Assembly: GCF_030269515.1 (NCBI RefSeq)
Contig: NZ_BSTM01000028.1
Coordinates: forward strand, 1-64,000
Length of the DNA: 64,000 nt
DNA from: Actinomadura sp. NBRC 104412
GTDB taxonomy: Bacteria > Actinomycetota > Actinomycetes > Streptosporangiales > Streptosporangiaceae
Direction of reading: 5' to 3'
Below, in pieces: positions 15,514 through 22,873 of this stretch. The translations under genes were made by a program, and so were the position numbers. The notes beneath the pieces were generated by a model, which saw only the letters and a list, made by a program, of their open reading frames with translations, was not told the DNA's origin and made no database searches. Position 1 is the stretch's first letter. Each line of letters starts with the position of its first letter.

Positions 15514-17136
15514 ATGCCGGGTCCAGGCAACGTCGGCGAACGTGTCCGCAACCTGCGGCTGACCAGACGCTTGTCGCAGGCACAGCTCGCCGGCCATGAC
15601 CTCTCCGACAGCTATATCTCCCTGATCGAGTCCGGGAAGCGGACGCCCACGCCGACCGTGCTGCGCATGCTGGCCGAACGGCTCGGCTGCACGCCCGAAT
15701 ACCTGGCCGAGGGCGTCGAACCGGAGCAGCGCGCCCATCTGGAGGTCAGGGAGCGGCACGCGCACCTGGCCCTGCTCGCCGGTGACCCGGCCGCGGCCGA
15801 CAGCGGCTTCGCGGACGTCATCGCGCGCAGCGACGACCAGGAGCTGACGTCCAGGGCCCGATGGGGGCGTGCCCGCGCCCTTGAGGAGCTCGGCCGTACC
15901 GAGGCGGCCATCGCGCTGTTCGAGGAACTGCGCGAGCAGGCCGAACGTGACCCGGGACGGGCGAGCTGGCTGCCCGCGGTCATCGCGCTGGCCCGCTGCT
16001 ACCACGCCGTCGGCGACCTGGGCCAGGCGGTCGCCCTGGGCGAGCGCGCGCTGGCCCGCCTGCGCCATCTCGGGCTCACCGTGGGCCAGGAGTACATCGA
16101 GGTGGGGCGGATTCTCCTCCTCGCCTATGTGGACCGCTCCGAACCCGTCCGGGCGCATGAGATCGGCAGGCGGCTGCTCGCCTCCCCGCCCTCGGAGGAC
16201 TCGCCGGAGACGACCGGTGGGGTCGGCACGGAGGAGGCGCAGGAGAGCGGGGCGGTTCCTGACGACTTCGAGGAGACCGACGAGACCACGGCCGGTTACC
16301 AGAGGGCCAGCTCGAAGGCGTTGTCGGAAGGCGCGGTCGGGGACGCCCTGTATTTCGCCGAACAGGCATTGGCGGCGTATGCGGGTGTGACGGCCGCGCT
16401 TGCACGCGCGCGCCTCAACCTGGCGGGGGCCAAGGCCCTGCTGCGCGGCGTGGCGCCGTTCTCGAATGAACTGGACGTCACCAAGGCGGCGGTGCCCGAT
16501 GTGCTGCCCGCGACCGCTCCAGGCATCGGGACAGGTCTGTTCGAGGGCGGCGAGGTCGGCTCTGCCGTTCCGGGACGTCCCTCCGGGCCGCCCGGGTGGC
16601 AGCAGGACGCGGCGGCACGCAGGCAGGCGGCGGAGGAAGCGCTCGAACTGTTGGAGGACACGTCCCTCCTGGAGGGCGCCGAGGCCACGGAACGCACCAT
16701 CGAGAAGGCACGTGCCCTGGTGCTCATCGGCCGTCCCGAACAGGCCATCGCCATACTGGAGGACTTCCTCGACACGGGGCTCGTCCTGGCCGCGCCGTCG
16801 TTGGCCGAGGCGACCCTCCCCTCGCATACGGGTGGCGATCTCAGCCCCAGGTTGCGGAAGTCCACTCAGGCACGGATGGTTCTCGCGCGCGCCCGGCTCG
16901 TGCAGCGGGACCGTACGGCGGCCCTCGTCGTGCTGCGTACTGCCGCCGAGCAGTTGGACGGGCTGCGCGCGGGACGTCAGATCGCGCAGTTGTTCAGGGA
17001 ACTCGGCGAACTGTTCGAGCTGGCGGGAGACACGAAGGGCGCCACCAGCGCGTACCGGCGCTCGCTGGAGGCGGCGGGGCTGCGCCCGGCACGCTCGCGC
17101 GCCGGGGACCGTGACCTGGGACGCGTCCACCCCTGA
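15514..17136 (+). CDS. XRE-family regulator with TPR-like C-terminus
   Basis: A 540-residue protein. Residues 7-70 form a helix-turn-helix of the XRE type (GERVRNLRLTRRLSQAQLAG, SDSYISLIESGKRTPTPTVL). The rest is a string of helical tetratricopeptide-like repeats (for example SRARWGRARALEELGRTEAA, then QAVALGERALARLRHLG and RRQAAEEALELLEDTSL). A low-complexity insert lies near residues 230-255. The architecture suggests a DNA-binding regulator whose repeats sense a peptide or protein partner. It stands alone between two intergenic regions. The regulated genes are unknown. Confidence 0.85.
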   Translation: MPGPGNVGERVRNLRLTRRLSQAQLAGHDLSDSYISLIESGKRTPTPTVLRMLAERLGCTPEYLAEGVEPEQRAHLEVRERHAHLALLAGDPAAADSGFADVIARSDDQELTSRARWGRARALEELGRTEAAIALFEELREQAERDPGRASWLPAVIALARCYHAVGDLGQAVALGERALARLRHLGLTVGQEYIEVGRILLLAYVDRSEPVRAHEIGRRLLASPPSEDSPETTGGVGTEEAQESGAVPDDFEETDETTAGYQRASSKALSEGAVGDALYFAEQALAAYAGVTAALARARLNLAGAKALLRGVAPFSNELDVTKAAVPDVLPATAPGIGTGLFEGGEVGSAVPGRPSGPPGWQQDAAARRQAAEEALELLEDTSLLEGAEATERTIEKARALVLIGRPEQAIAILEDFLDTGLVLAAPSLAEATLPSHTGGDLSPRLRKSTQARMVLARARLVQRDRTAALVVLRTAAEQLDGLRAGRQIAQLFRELGELFELAGDTKGATSAYRRSLEAAGLRPARSRAGDRDLGRVHP

Positions 17137-17183
17137 CCCGCGGCCCTGGCCGTAGGCGGTGATCTGCCGGGGCATCGCGGTAG

Positions 17184-17203
17184 ATGTCCTAACATGGAGA
17201 CAT
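17184..17203. promoter_or_regulatory. Inverted repeat upstream of FadR-type regulator
   Basis: ATGTC (17184-17188) and GACAT (17199-17203) form a 5-bp inverted repeat around a TAACAT element that could be a -10 box, about 80 bases upstream of the regulator start. GntR-family regulators often bind near their own promoters. Suggestive only. Confidence 0.3.
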
Positions 17204-17282
17204 GGGATGATTGGCTGAATCCGTCCTTGCGCGGGCGGCCGATGGTCCTTGGTCAGGGGACAGTGCCGATCGAGGGGGAATC

Positions 17283-18008
17283 GTGACGCTGCGCACGGCC
17301 CGGCGTTCCTCGCTGGTGGACCAGGTGATCGACCAGCTCAGGGAGGAGATCGCGACCGGGGTGTGGCCGGTCGGGGCAAAGATCCCTCCCGAGCCGGCGC
17401 TGACCCGGAGCCTGGGGGTGGGGCGGAACACCGTCCGCGAGGCGATCCGCGCGCTGACCCATGCCGGGCTGCTCGAATGCCGTCAAGGCGACGGCACGTA
17501 CGTGCGGGCGACCAGCGAACTGTCCGGAGCGGTCCGGCGGCGGCTCGCGACCGCGGAACTGATCGAGATCCTTGAGGTGCGGCGCGGGCTGGAGGTCGAG
17601 GCCGCCCGGCTCGCCGCCGCCCGGCGTACCGACAACGACATCGAGGCGATCGACGCGGCGCTGAAGCGCCGGGAGGTCGCCCACGCGGCCGCGGACCACG
17701 GTGAGTACGTCGAGGCCGACCTGGCGTTCCACACCGCTGTCGTGGAGGCCACGCACAATCGGGTGCTCACCGACCTCTACCACGACTTCGGCTCGGCGCT
17801 GCGCGCGAGCATCGGAACCGCCGGGATCCTGCTCCGCCATGCCGACATCCCCCACGGGCCCATCGCCGCGGCGATCAAGGCCGGTGACGCGGAGGCCGCG
17901 GCCGAGGCCACCCATGCCTGCCTGGGCGAGATCCTGCGTTCGACCGAGGAACACGCCCTGGACCGTTCCGATGGCGCCGGGGCCGCCGAGATCTCGGCTC
18001 CCGCATGA
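17283..18008 (+). CDS. FadR-subfamily (GntR) transcriptional regulator
   Basis: A 241-residue regulator. The N-terminal GntR winged helix covers residues 8-75 (LVDQVIDQLREEIATGVWPV, then LTRSLGVGRNTVREAIRALT and CRQGDGTYV). The C-terminal FCD ligand domain has the metal-site pattern DLAFHTAVVEATHN and a final histidine in ATHACLGEIL. The GTG at 17283 is chosen for its GAGGGGGAA site; the frame is open to 17211. The gene directly precedes an MFS permease on the same strand, 132 bases apart. It probably controls the permease in response to its substrate or a related metabolite. Confidence 0.9.
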   Translation: MTLRTARRSSLVDQVIDQLREEIATGVWPVGAKIPPEPALTRSLGVGRNTVREAIRALTHAGLLECRQGDGTYVRATSELSGAVRRRLATAELIEILEVRRGLEVEAARLAAARRTDNDIEAIDAALKRREVAHAAADHGEYVEADLAFHTAVVEATHNRVLTDLYHDFGSALRASIGTAGILLRHADIPHGPIAAAIKAGDAEAAAEATHACLGEILRSTEEHALDRSDGAGAAEISAPA

Positions 18009-18140
18009 CCCGTTCCGACAACCGATCTCCCGCCTGAGAGCGTCCCGCTCCGGCATGCCCGGTGAGGCGTGCCTCTGGGCCTCCTGCCTTCTGGGCGGCC
18101 CGGTCGTCTCCGGCTTCCGTTCACAAGGTGCTCAGCGCAT

Positions 18141-19469
18141 ATGACTTCCTCCCCGACGCCCACGACGCCCACGACGGCTCCGGCGCTCTCCCGGACCGGC
18201 GCCCTCTGGATGCTGGCCGGTCTGCTGCTGCTCACGATCAACCTGCGGGCCGCCATCACCGGTGTCACACCGATGCTCGGCGATCTCCAGGAGACGTTCG
18301 GGCTCACCGGTGTGGAGGTGAGCGTCCTCACCACCCTTCCGGTGCTGTGCCTGGGCGCGTTCGCCTCGCTCGCGCCCGTGCTGGCGCGGCGGTACGCCAC
18401 CGAGCCGATCGTCGCCGCCGCACTGGTGATGATCACTGTGGGGGTCGTGCTGCGGATCGTCCCGTCGCCGCCGGCGCTGTTCGGCGGCACCGTCCTGGCG
18501 GGCGCGGGCATCGCGATGGGCAACGTGCTGCTGCCCGCCGTGATCAAGCGTTTCTTCCCCCGGCGCGTCGGCTCGCTCAACGGGGCGGCGATGATGCTGA
18601 TGGCGACCAGCGGCGCGGTCGCCGCCGGGCTCGCCGTCCCGCTGGACGACGCCGCCGGATGGCGGGTCGCCCTGGCCATCTGGGCGGTCCCGTCGGCGTT
18701 CGCGGCGCTGCTGTGGGGGCCGCCGGCCCTGCGCGCCATGCGTGGTGACGGCTGGGCGGCTCCCGGGCCCCGCGAGCGGGACGCGGCCGTCCACGACCAC
18801 GGATCGCTGCTGCGCTCACCGCTGGCCTGGTACGTGACCGCCTTCATGGGCCTGGCCTCGCTGATGTTCTACGTGCTGATGTCCTGGCTGCCCGAGATCA
18901 TGCGTGACCACGGGCAACCGCCGGCCGTCGCCGGGTCCATGGTGTCCTTCATGATGATCATCGGTATTCCGCTGGGCTACGTGGCGCCGGTCGTCGCCGC
19001 CCGCATGCGCGACCAGCGTCCCCTGGTCATCGCCATCGGTGCCGTCATGGTGGTGGGACTGACCGGCCTGCTGCTCGCCCCCGGCCCCGACTGGGTGTGG
19101 GTGACGATCCTCGGGCTGGGCACCGGCTCGGCGTTCCCCCTCGGCTTCACCCTGCTGAGCCTGCGGTCACCGAGCCCGTCGGTCGCGGCACGGCTGTCCG
19201 GGATGTCCCAGACGGGGGGTTACATCTTCGCGAGTTTCGGGCCGCTGGCCTTCGGCGTCCTGCACAGCGCCACCGGAGGCTGGGACCTCTCGCTGATCCT
19301 GCTGCTCATCCTGGTCGTCCCGGAAGTGGTGATAGGTCTCCTCGCGGCACGGCCCGGGTTCGTGCGGACGCTCCCGTCCCGTCCTGAACGGCTGCTGGAA
19401 CGCGATGAGAAGGACCAGGACGCCCGCGCGGCCGTCCCCTCAGGAGGTTCACCCGCTCCGCCCCGTTAG
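18141..19469 (+). CDS. CynX/NimT-type MFS transporter
   Basis: A 442-residue inner-membrane permease with about 12 hydrophobic segments, starting WMLAGLLLLTINLRAAITGV. Here INLRAAITGVTP is the hallmark of the CynX/NimT (cyanate permease / 2-nitroimidazole) subfamily. A cytoplasmic loop with charged residues divides the halves near residue 220. The ATG at 18141 is the first start giving a normal N-terminus; the frame is open from 18069. Substrate cannot be told from sequence; members export or import small organic anions or amphipathic drugs. Regulation by the FadR-type gene just upstream is likely. Confidence 0.88.
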   Translation: MTSSPTPTTPTTAPALSRTGALWMLAGLLLLTINLRAAITGVTPMLGDLQETFGLTGVEVSVLTTLPVLCLGAFASLAPVLARRYATEPIVAAALVMITVGVVLRIVPSPPALFGGTVLAGAGIAMGNVLLPAVIKRFFPRRVGSLNGAAMMLMATSGAVAAGLAVPLDDAAGWRVALAIWAVPSAFAALLWGPPALRAMRGDGWAAPGPRERDAAVHDHGSLLRSPLAWYVTAFMGLASLMFYVLMSWLPEIMRDHGQPPAVAGSMVSFMMIIGIPLGYVAPVVAARMRDQRPLVIAIGAVMVVGLTGLLLAPGPDWVWVTILGLGTGSAFPLGFTLLSLRSPSPSVAARLSGMSQTGGYIFASFGPLAFGVLHSATGGWDLSLILLLILVVPEVVIGLLAARPGFVRTLPSRPERLLERDEKDQDARAAVPSGGSPAPPR

Positions 19470-19771
19470 GGGTTCAGCGCGTCCATGTCCAGGACCCGGG
19501 CATGAAGGACGAGCCGCTGGTGCAAGGCCGCACGGAGAGCCCGGTGCAGGCCGTCCTCAAGGTAGAGCTCACCCCGCCACTGCACGACGTGCGGGAACAG
19601 ATCCCCGTAGAAGGTGGAGTCCTTGGACAGCAGGGAGCCCAGGTCAAGCTCCCGTTTCGTGCTCACGAGCTGGTCCAGCCGGACCTGCCGCGGCGGGATC
19701 TTGGCCCAGTCGCGAGACGACAGACCATGCTCGGGATAGGGACGCCCCTCACCCACCGCCTTAAAGATCAC
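19466..19771 (-). CDS. Conserved actinobacterial protein with ParB-like core
   Basis: A 101-residue product (MIFKAVGEGRPYPEHGL at its N-terminus) of a kind found widely in actinomycetes. The segment WAKIPPRQVRLDQLVSTKR, followed by LYLEDGLHRALRAALHQ, resembles the small ParB/Srx fold in which a DGxHR element binds phosphate. Whether it binds nucleotide is not known. It overlaps the end of the MFS gene by four bases tail to tail. Confidence 0.7.
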   Translation of the reverse strand: MIFKAVGEGRPYPEHGLSSRDWAKIPPRQVRLDQLVSTKRELDLGSLLSKDSTFYGDLFPHVVQWRGELYLEDGLHRALRAALHQRLVLHARVLDMDALNP

Positions 19772-20099
19772 CCCCTGAGTCTACGGCGTCGGATGAGGGC
19801 AGAGAAGGACACGTAACAGATCGTGTCATCCAACCGCCCCTATGTAGTCAAAACCCAGACCCCGACCAAGGCCCGCGGCCGACCGGAGCGGTCGCGCGGA
19901 CCCGGTCTCACGCTGTGGGTAGCCGGGAGCGAGCAATCCTCGGAAGGCCCAGATGACACCCTTTACAGCCGGGGCTGTAGACGGTGCGGTTACCGGCCTA
20001 GCGCCTCGTCCGTCCACGTCCCTCTGAGGCAAGCGGCTCATCACAGAACAGGACCCCCGTGTGTGTGCGGGGGTCCTGTTGGTCCGGCTTGGGCACCCT
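19772..20099. other. Intergenic region with terminator
   Basis: About 330 bases without a convincing gene. The only strong structure is the 13-bp hairpin at 20047-20080. It lies between the conserved 101-residue gene and the DUF397 cassette and may mark the left edge of the latter. Confidence 0.4.
20047..20080. terminator. Strong 13-bp hairpin terminator
   Basis: A perfect 13-bp stem AACAGGACCCCCG / CGGGGGTCCTGTT encloses an eight-base GT-rich loop. It lies 20 bases beyond the stop codon of the minus-strand DUF397 gene, so it most likely ends the XRE/DUF397 transcript. There is only a short T run (GTT) on either side, as is common in high-GC actinomycetes. Confidence 0.75.
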
Positions 20100-20288
20100 T
20101 TACAGATCCAGTTCTCCGGACCTGATCTGGGAGATGAGATCCGCGAAGGACGCGAGGGGTAGGGACACGTGTCCTGCGTCCGGTGCCTTGCTGTCTCGGA
20201 TGCCGATGTTGCATGCAAGCTTCGCAACTTCAACGCAAGCCGTGTTGTCTGATGTAGCGCTACGGCTCGACTTCCGCCACTCCGTCAT
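20100..20288 (-). CDS. DUF397 protein, cassette 1
   Basis: A 62-residue DUF397 protein (WRKSSRSATSDNTACVEVA ... IGIRDSKAPD), overlapping the preceding XRE gene by four bases (ATGA). DUF397 proteins of actinomycetes form pairs with XRE/DUF5753 regulators, sometimes beside RsbW-like ATPases, and several pairs affect development or antibiotic production. Relative to the cassette 2 copies it has a longer, more divergent C-terminal half. Confidence 0.9.
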   Translation of the reverse strand: MTEWRKSSRSATSDNTACVEVAKLACNIGIRDSKAPDAGHVSLPLASFADLISQIRSGELDL

Positions 20289-21100
20289 TGGTACATCTCC
20301 AGAGCTCGTTTGATCATCGCACGTGATGCTGCGGTGGTCGAGGCGACATGACCGATACGGTCGTACCTTACTTCGAAGGCTTGGACGTCCGCAGGATCGA
20401 TCACGAGGCCGCCCCCTTGCGGAGCATCGGTGTATGCAAGGTCCCTGGCGTCCACCGTGAGTAGCTCAAGCATGCCGTCATACCCGACATGAACCCCGGC
20501 ATCCTTCTCCACTACACGCACGTTGACGTGCGGAAGTTCTCCCATTTCCAGCAGGTAGGCCAGTTGATCGCGCATGATCTCAGGTGAGCCGACGGGTTGC
20601 TCCAAGGCGACCCAGTTGAGGATGGCGGAGACCTCCGGTGGGCGCTGTCTGTTGAACACCGCTGCCTGTCGAGCGAGGCGCGTCTCAACGCCTGCATCGA
20701 GATCGCCAACGAGTCCGACCGAGAACACGGCGCGGGCATAGGCCGGAGTTTGGAGAAGTCCGGGAACGAGACCGATCTCCCATAGTCGTAGACGTGTTGC
20801 ACGTGCCTCCTGCTCTGCCAGGTCACCTAGTCGCCACTCGTCGCTTTTGCGCTCTTTCGCGAACTTAACTAGCCGAGTGAACAGGTGGTCTAGGTCCCAT
20901 TCGCGGTCGATGATCTCGGCATGGTCCCGCTGCATCGGGATCGTGCCGGACTCGATGCGTGAAACAATTGAACGATCACGGTCGATGAGCCTCGCGAGCT
21001 GGGCACCCGACATCCTCCGCGCACGGCGGTGTCTGCGCAGTTGAAGCGCTATGAAGTCCCACATCGACCTGTCAGGATCCAGTGACTCTTGGCCGTTCAC
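20285..21100 (-). CDS. XRE-family regulator with DUF5753 domain, cassette 1
   Basis: A 271-residue regulator. The helix-turn-helix lies at residues 15-65 (LRRHRRARRMSGAQLARLID, DRSIVSRIESGTIPM) and the C-terminal DUF5753 domain has the standard stretches LVPGLLQTPAYARAVF, FNRQRPPEVSAILNWVALEQ and MGELPHVNVRVV. It is paired with the downstream DUF397 gene by an ATGA overlap. A divergent RsbW-like ATPase and a small gene lie on the other side, matching the arrangement around 44-46 kb. GC content is lower than in the surrounding housekeeping genes, hinting at transfer. Confidence 0.92.
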   Translation of the reverse strand: MNGQESLDPDRSMWDFIALQLRRHRRARRMSGAQLARLIDRDRSIVSRIESGTIPMQRDHAEIIDREWDLDHLFTRLVKFAKERKSDEWRLGDLAEQEARATRLRLWEIGLVPGLLQTPAYARAVFSVGLVGDLDAGVETRLARQAAVFNRQRPPEVSAILNWVALEQPVGSPEIMRDQLAYLLEMGELPHVNVRVVEKDAGVHVGYDGMLELLTVDARDLAYTDAPQGGGLVIDPADVQAFEVRYDRIGHVASTTAASRAMIKRALEMYQ

Positions 21101-21199
21101 GCATCACGCTCCGTCCGTTGCATTTGGTGCATGAACGTAGCGAAGGTACTGCACTCAGGGCCAGTCTGTGGGATAGACAACCGACAAGGGGAGGAACTT

Positions 21200-21433
21200 A
21201 TGACCCCAAGGAACGAGCCTTCGCGATGGGGCTACGGCCAAATAAGAATGATCACTTTGCGTCTGCTGCGGCGACCGGTGATCCGGTACCTGGATTTGGC
21301 TAGCGAAGAGGCGTACGACCGGGCCAAGACATGGCCACGTGGCCACCCCTTCGGGGAAACCTTGCGCGCTGACGCCTGCAAGTACGACGACGCGATCTCC
21401 TCGTTGGTGATCACGCCGCCGTCGCGGTGGTAA
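21200..21433 (+). CDS. Small hypothetical protein (77 aa)
   Basis: Starts at ATG 21200 behind a good GGGGAGGAA site, divergent from the XRE regulator. The product (MTPRNEPSRWGYGQIRM at the start) is mixed alpha/beta with a RPVIRYLDLASEEAYDRAKT helix and no known motif. It lies 70 bases before the RsbW-like ATPase gene on the same strand, so it belongs to the cassette. Function unknown. Confidence 0.6.
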   Translation: MTPRNEPSRWGYGQIRMITLRLLRRPVIRYLDLASEEAYDRAKTWPRGHPFGETLRADACKYDDAISSLVITPPSRW

Positions 21434-21502
21434 GTCCATTGGCCGCTTGCCCTCTCGCCTCGTGCGTGCTCGCGGCCCGGAACCTTGAGGGAAGAGGAGA
21501 CA

Positions 21503-21952
21503 GTGAAGGCAACCATGGTCCCCGCACTGGATTGCACGGCGTGGCCGGTGCGCACGCTTCCCTCCTCGTGGCGCATGCTCATGGGCTCATGGCTGACGAA
21601 GACGCACGTCCCCGGCCCGGTAGTGGAGGACGTGCAGTTGGCAGCAAGCGAGTTGATCACGAACGCGTGTCAGCACGCCCCCGCCGGCACGAAGGTCAGG
21701 CTTCGGATCCGGGCCGGTGCCGGGTGGGTGGGGTTGGGGGTGTGGGACGCGTCCCCTCAAGTCCCCAAGGCAAAGCCTGACCCGCTCGTGGCACTGGCGG
21801 ACGGCGACAACCTGGACGCCGTACTTGCCGTACTCTCCGCCGACGACGTGGAGCACGGACGCGGCCTTGCCATCGTCAACCAGGTGGCCCGGGACTTCAC
21901 AGTCGTTCGTACGACCCCGGGCAAGTGGGTGCGCGTTCTGGTCACCTTTTGA
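21503..21952 (+). CDS. RsbW/SpoIIAB-like ATP-binding protein, cassette 1
   Basis: A 149-residue GHKL-type (HATPase_c_2) protein. The N-box is VQLAASELITNACQHA, the G1 box is GVWDASPQVP and the G2 region is EHGRGLAIVNQVA. Such single-domain ATPases act as anti-sigma factor kinases or as components of conservon-like switches. The GTG at 21503 follows AGAGGAGA; an ATG at 21515 is an alternative. Its partner is probably encoded by the neighbouring XRE/DUF397 genes, by analogy. Confidence 0.85.
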   Translation: MKATMVPALDCTAWPVRTLPSSWRMLMGSWLTKTHVPGPVVEDVQLAASELITNACQHAPAGTKVRLRIRAGAGWVGLGVWDASPQVPKAKPDPLVALADGDNLDAVLAVLSADDVEHGRGLAIVNQVARDFTVVRTTPGKWVRVLVTF

Positions 21953-22212
21953 TCTCCCCACGTGGTCTGACGCGCAGCCTGGCGGCCATCGCCTGGGACG
22001 GGTTCGGTTCGCACGCCGACCGTGTCGTGCGAAGCGACGTTGAGGGCAAGGGTGCAGGAGTCCCGCCGGGGATGGCCGACCCTGGCGCTGGGTGGCGCAG
22101 GAGGGCACGGGCCTCGGAAAGGGCAACTGAGATCAAGACCGAGACCAAAGCTGTGAGGTCGGCACCCGCAGGTGGGTGCCGACCTCTACGTGTTCGGCCT
22201 GGTGAGGCGTGG

Positions 22213-22297
22213 CGGAGGATGCGAGATTCGAACTCGCGAGGGGTTGCCCCCAACACGCTTTCCAAGCGTGCGCCCTAGGCCACTAGGCGAATCCTCC
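22213..22297 (-). tRNA. tRNA-Ser (GGA)
   Basis: The minus strand forms an 85-base class II tRNA: acceptor GGAGGAT/ATCCTCC, discriminator G, anticodon loop TTGGAAA giving GGA (UCC/UCU codons), a long variable arm and T arm GCGAG-TTCGAAT-CTCGC. CCA is not encoded. It lies just downstream of the DUF952 gene on the same strand. Confidence 0.95.
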
Positions 22298-22307
22298 ACA
22301 GGAGAGC

Positions 22308-22673
22308 CTACCGGTTCGCGGGCACTGAACGGACATCAATAACGGCGTCCAGCGGGATCGGCCCGTAGATGTGCGGGAACAGCTCGCCTTCGGCGTCGGC
22401 CGCCCGTTCGTACCGTACAGGGGTGCCCAGCTTGGCGGTGTCGATGACCAGCAGGACGAGGTCGGCCGGGTCGATGCCGCCGTAGAAGCGGGACAGGACG
22501 CCCCTCACCTGGGCGAGGTCCTTCGAGCAGTGAATGAAGCCCTCTTCGTCCAGCGTCCGGCCTAAGGTTGACATGGTGTACGACACACCAAGGTCGCGAG
22601 CCGATTCCCAGCGGTGGCGTTCGGCGATGTGGAGCAAGGTCTCCTGCGGTGCCGGGGCTCGGGAGACGGTCAT
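22308..22673 (-). CDS. DUF952 family protein
   Basis: A 121-residue cytoplasmic protein with the DUF952 pattern: LHIAERHRWESA at the N-terminus, EGFIHCSKDLAQV in the middle, and GELFPHIYGPIPLDAVI at the C-terminus. The conserved His and Cys in GFIHCS and the HIYGP motif are present. The family resembles a glutathione-S-transferase-like or ADP-ribose binding fold but its role is undetermined. It lies beside tRNA-Ser(GGA) and opposite the SRP RNA. Confidence 0.88.
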   Translation of the reverse strand: MTVSRAPAPQETLLHIAERHRWESARDLGVSYTMSTLGRTLDEEGFIHCSKDLAQVRGVLSRFYGGIDPADLVLLVIDTAKLGTPVRYERAADAEGELFPHIYGPIPLDAVIDVRSVPANR

Positions 22674-22731
22674 GGCGCCGGAGCCTAGCGGGAGGCGGTT
22701 CGTACCGTGCTAACGGGTGGGTTGGATGCCA

Positions 22732-22737
22732 TAGACT
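22732..22737 (+). promoter_or_regulatory. -10 element for SRP RNA
   Basis: TAGACT lies seven bases before the predicted SRP RNA 5' end and fits the actinomycete housekeeping -10 consensus (TAGRRT-like). No clear -35 is seen. Confidence 0.5.
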
Positions 22738-22743
22738 CGGGGC

Positions 22744-22833
22744 AGACCCCTCGCACGGCGTCACCCTGTGAACCTCCCCAGGGCCGGAAGGCAGCAAGGA
22801 TAAGCAGGCTCTGGCGGGTGTGCGGGGGGTCCT
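22744..22833 (+). ncRNA. ffs: Signal recognition particle RNA (4.5S type)
   Basis: This is the small bacterial SRP RNA that with Ffh targets membrane proteins. The universally conserved apical domain is present (AACCTCCCCAGGGCCGGAAG, then GCAGCAAGG). The flanks GACCCCTCGCAC and GTGTGCGGGGGGTC pair to close the hairpin. The position directly upstream of dnaX is the standard actinobacterial arrangement. Confidence 0.95.
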
Positions 22834-22873
22834 TTCGCTTGACGCTCTGCTTCTCGAGGAGGGCGGACCCCCG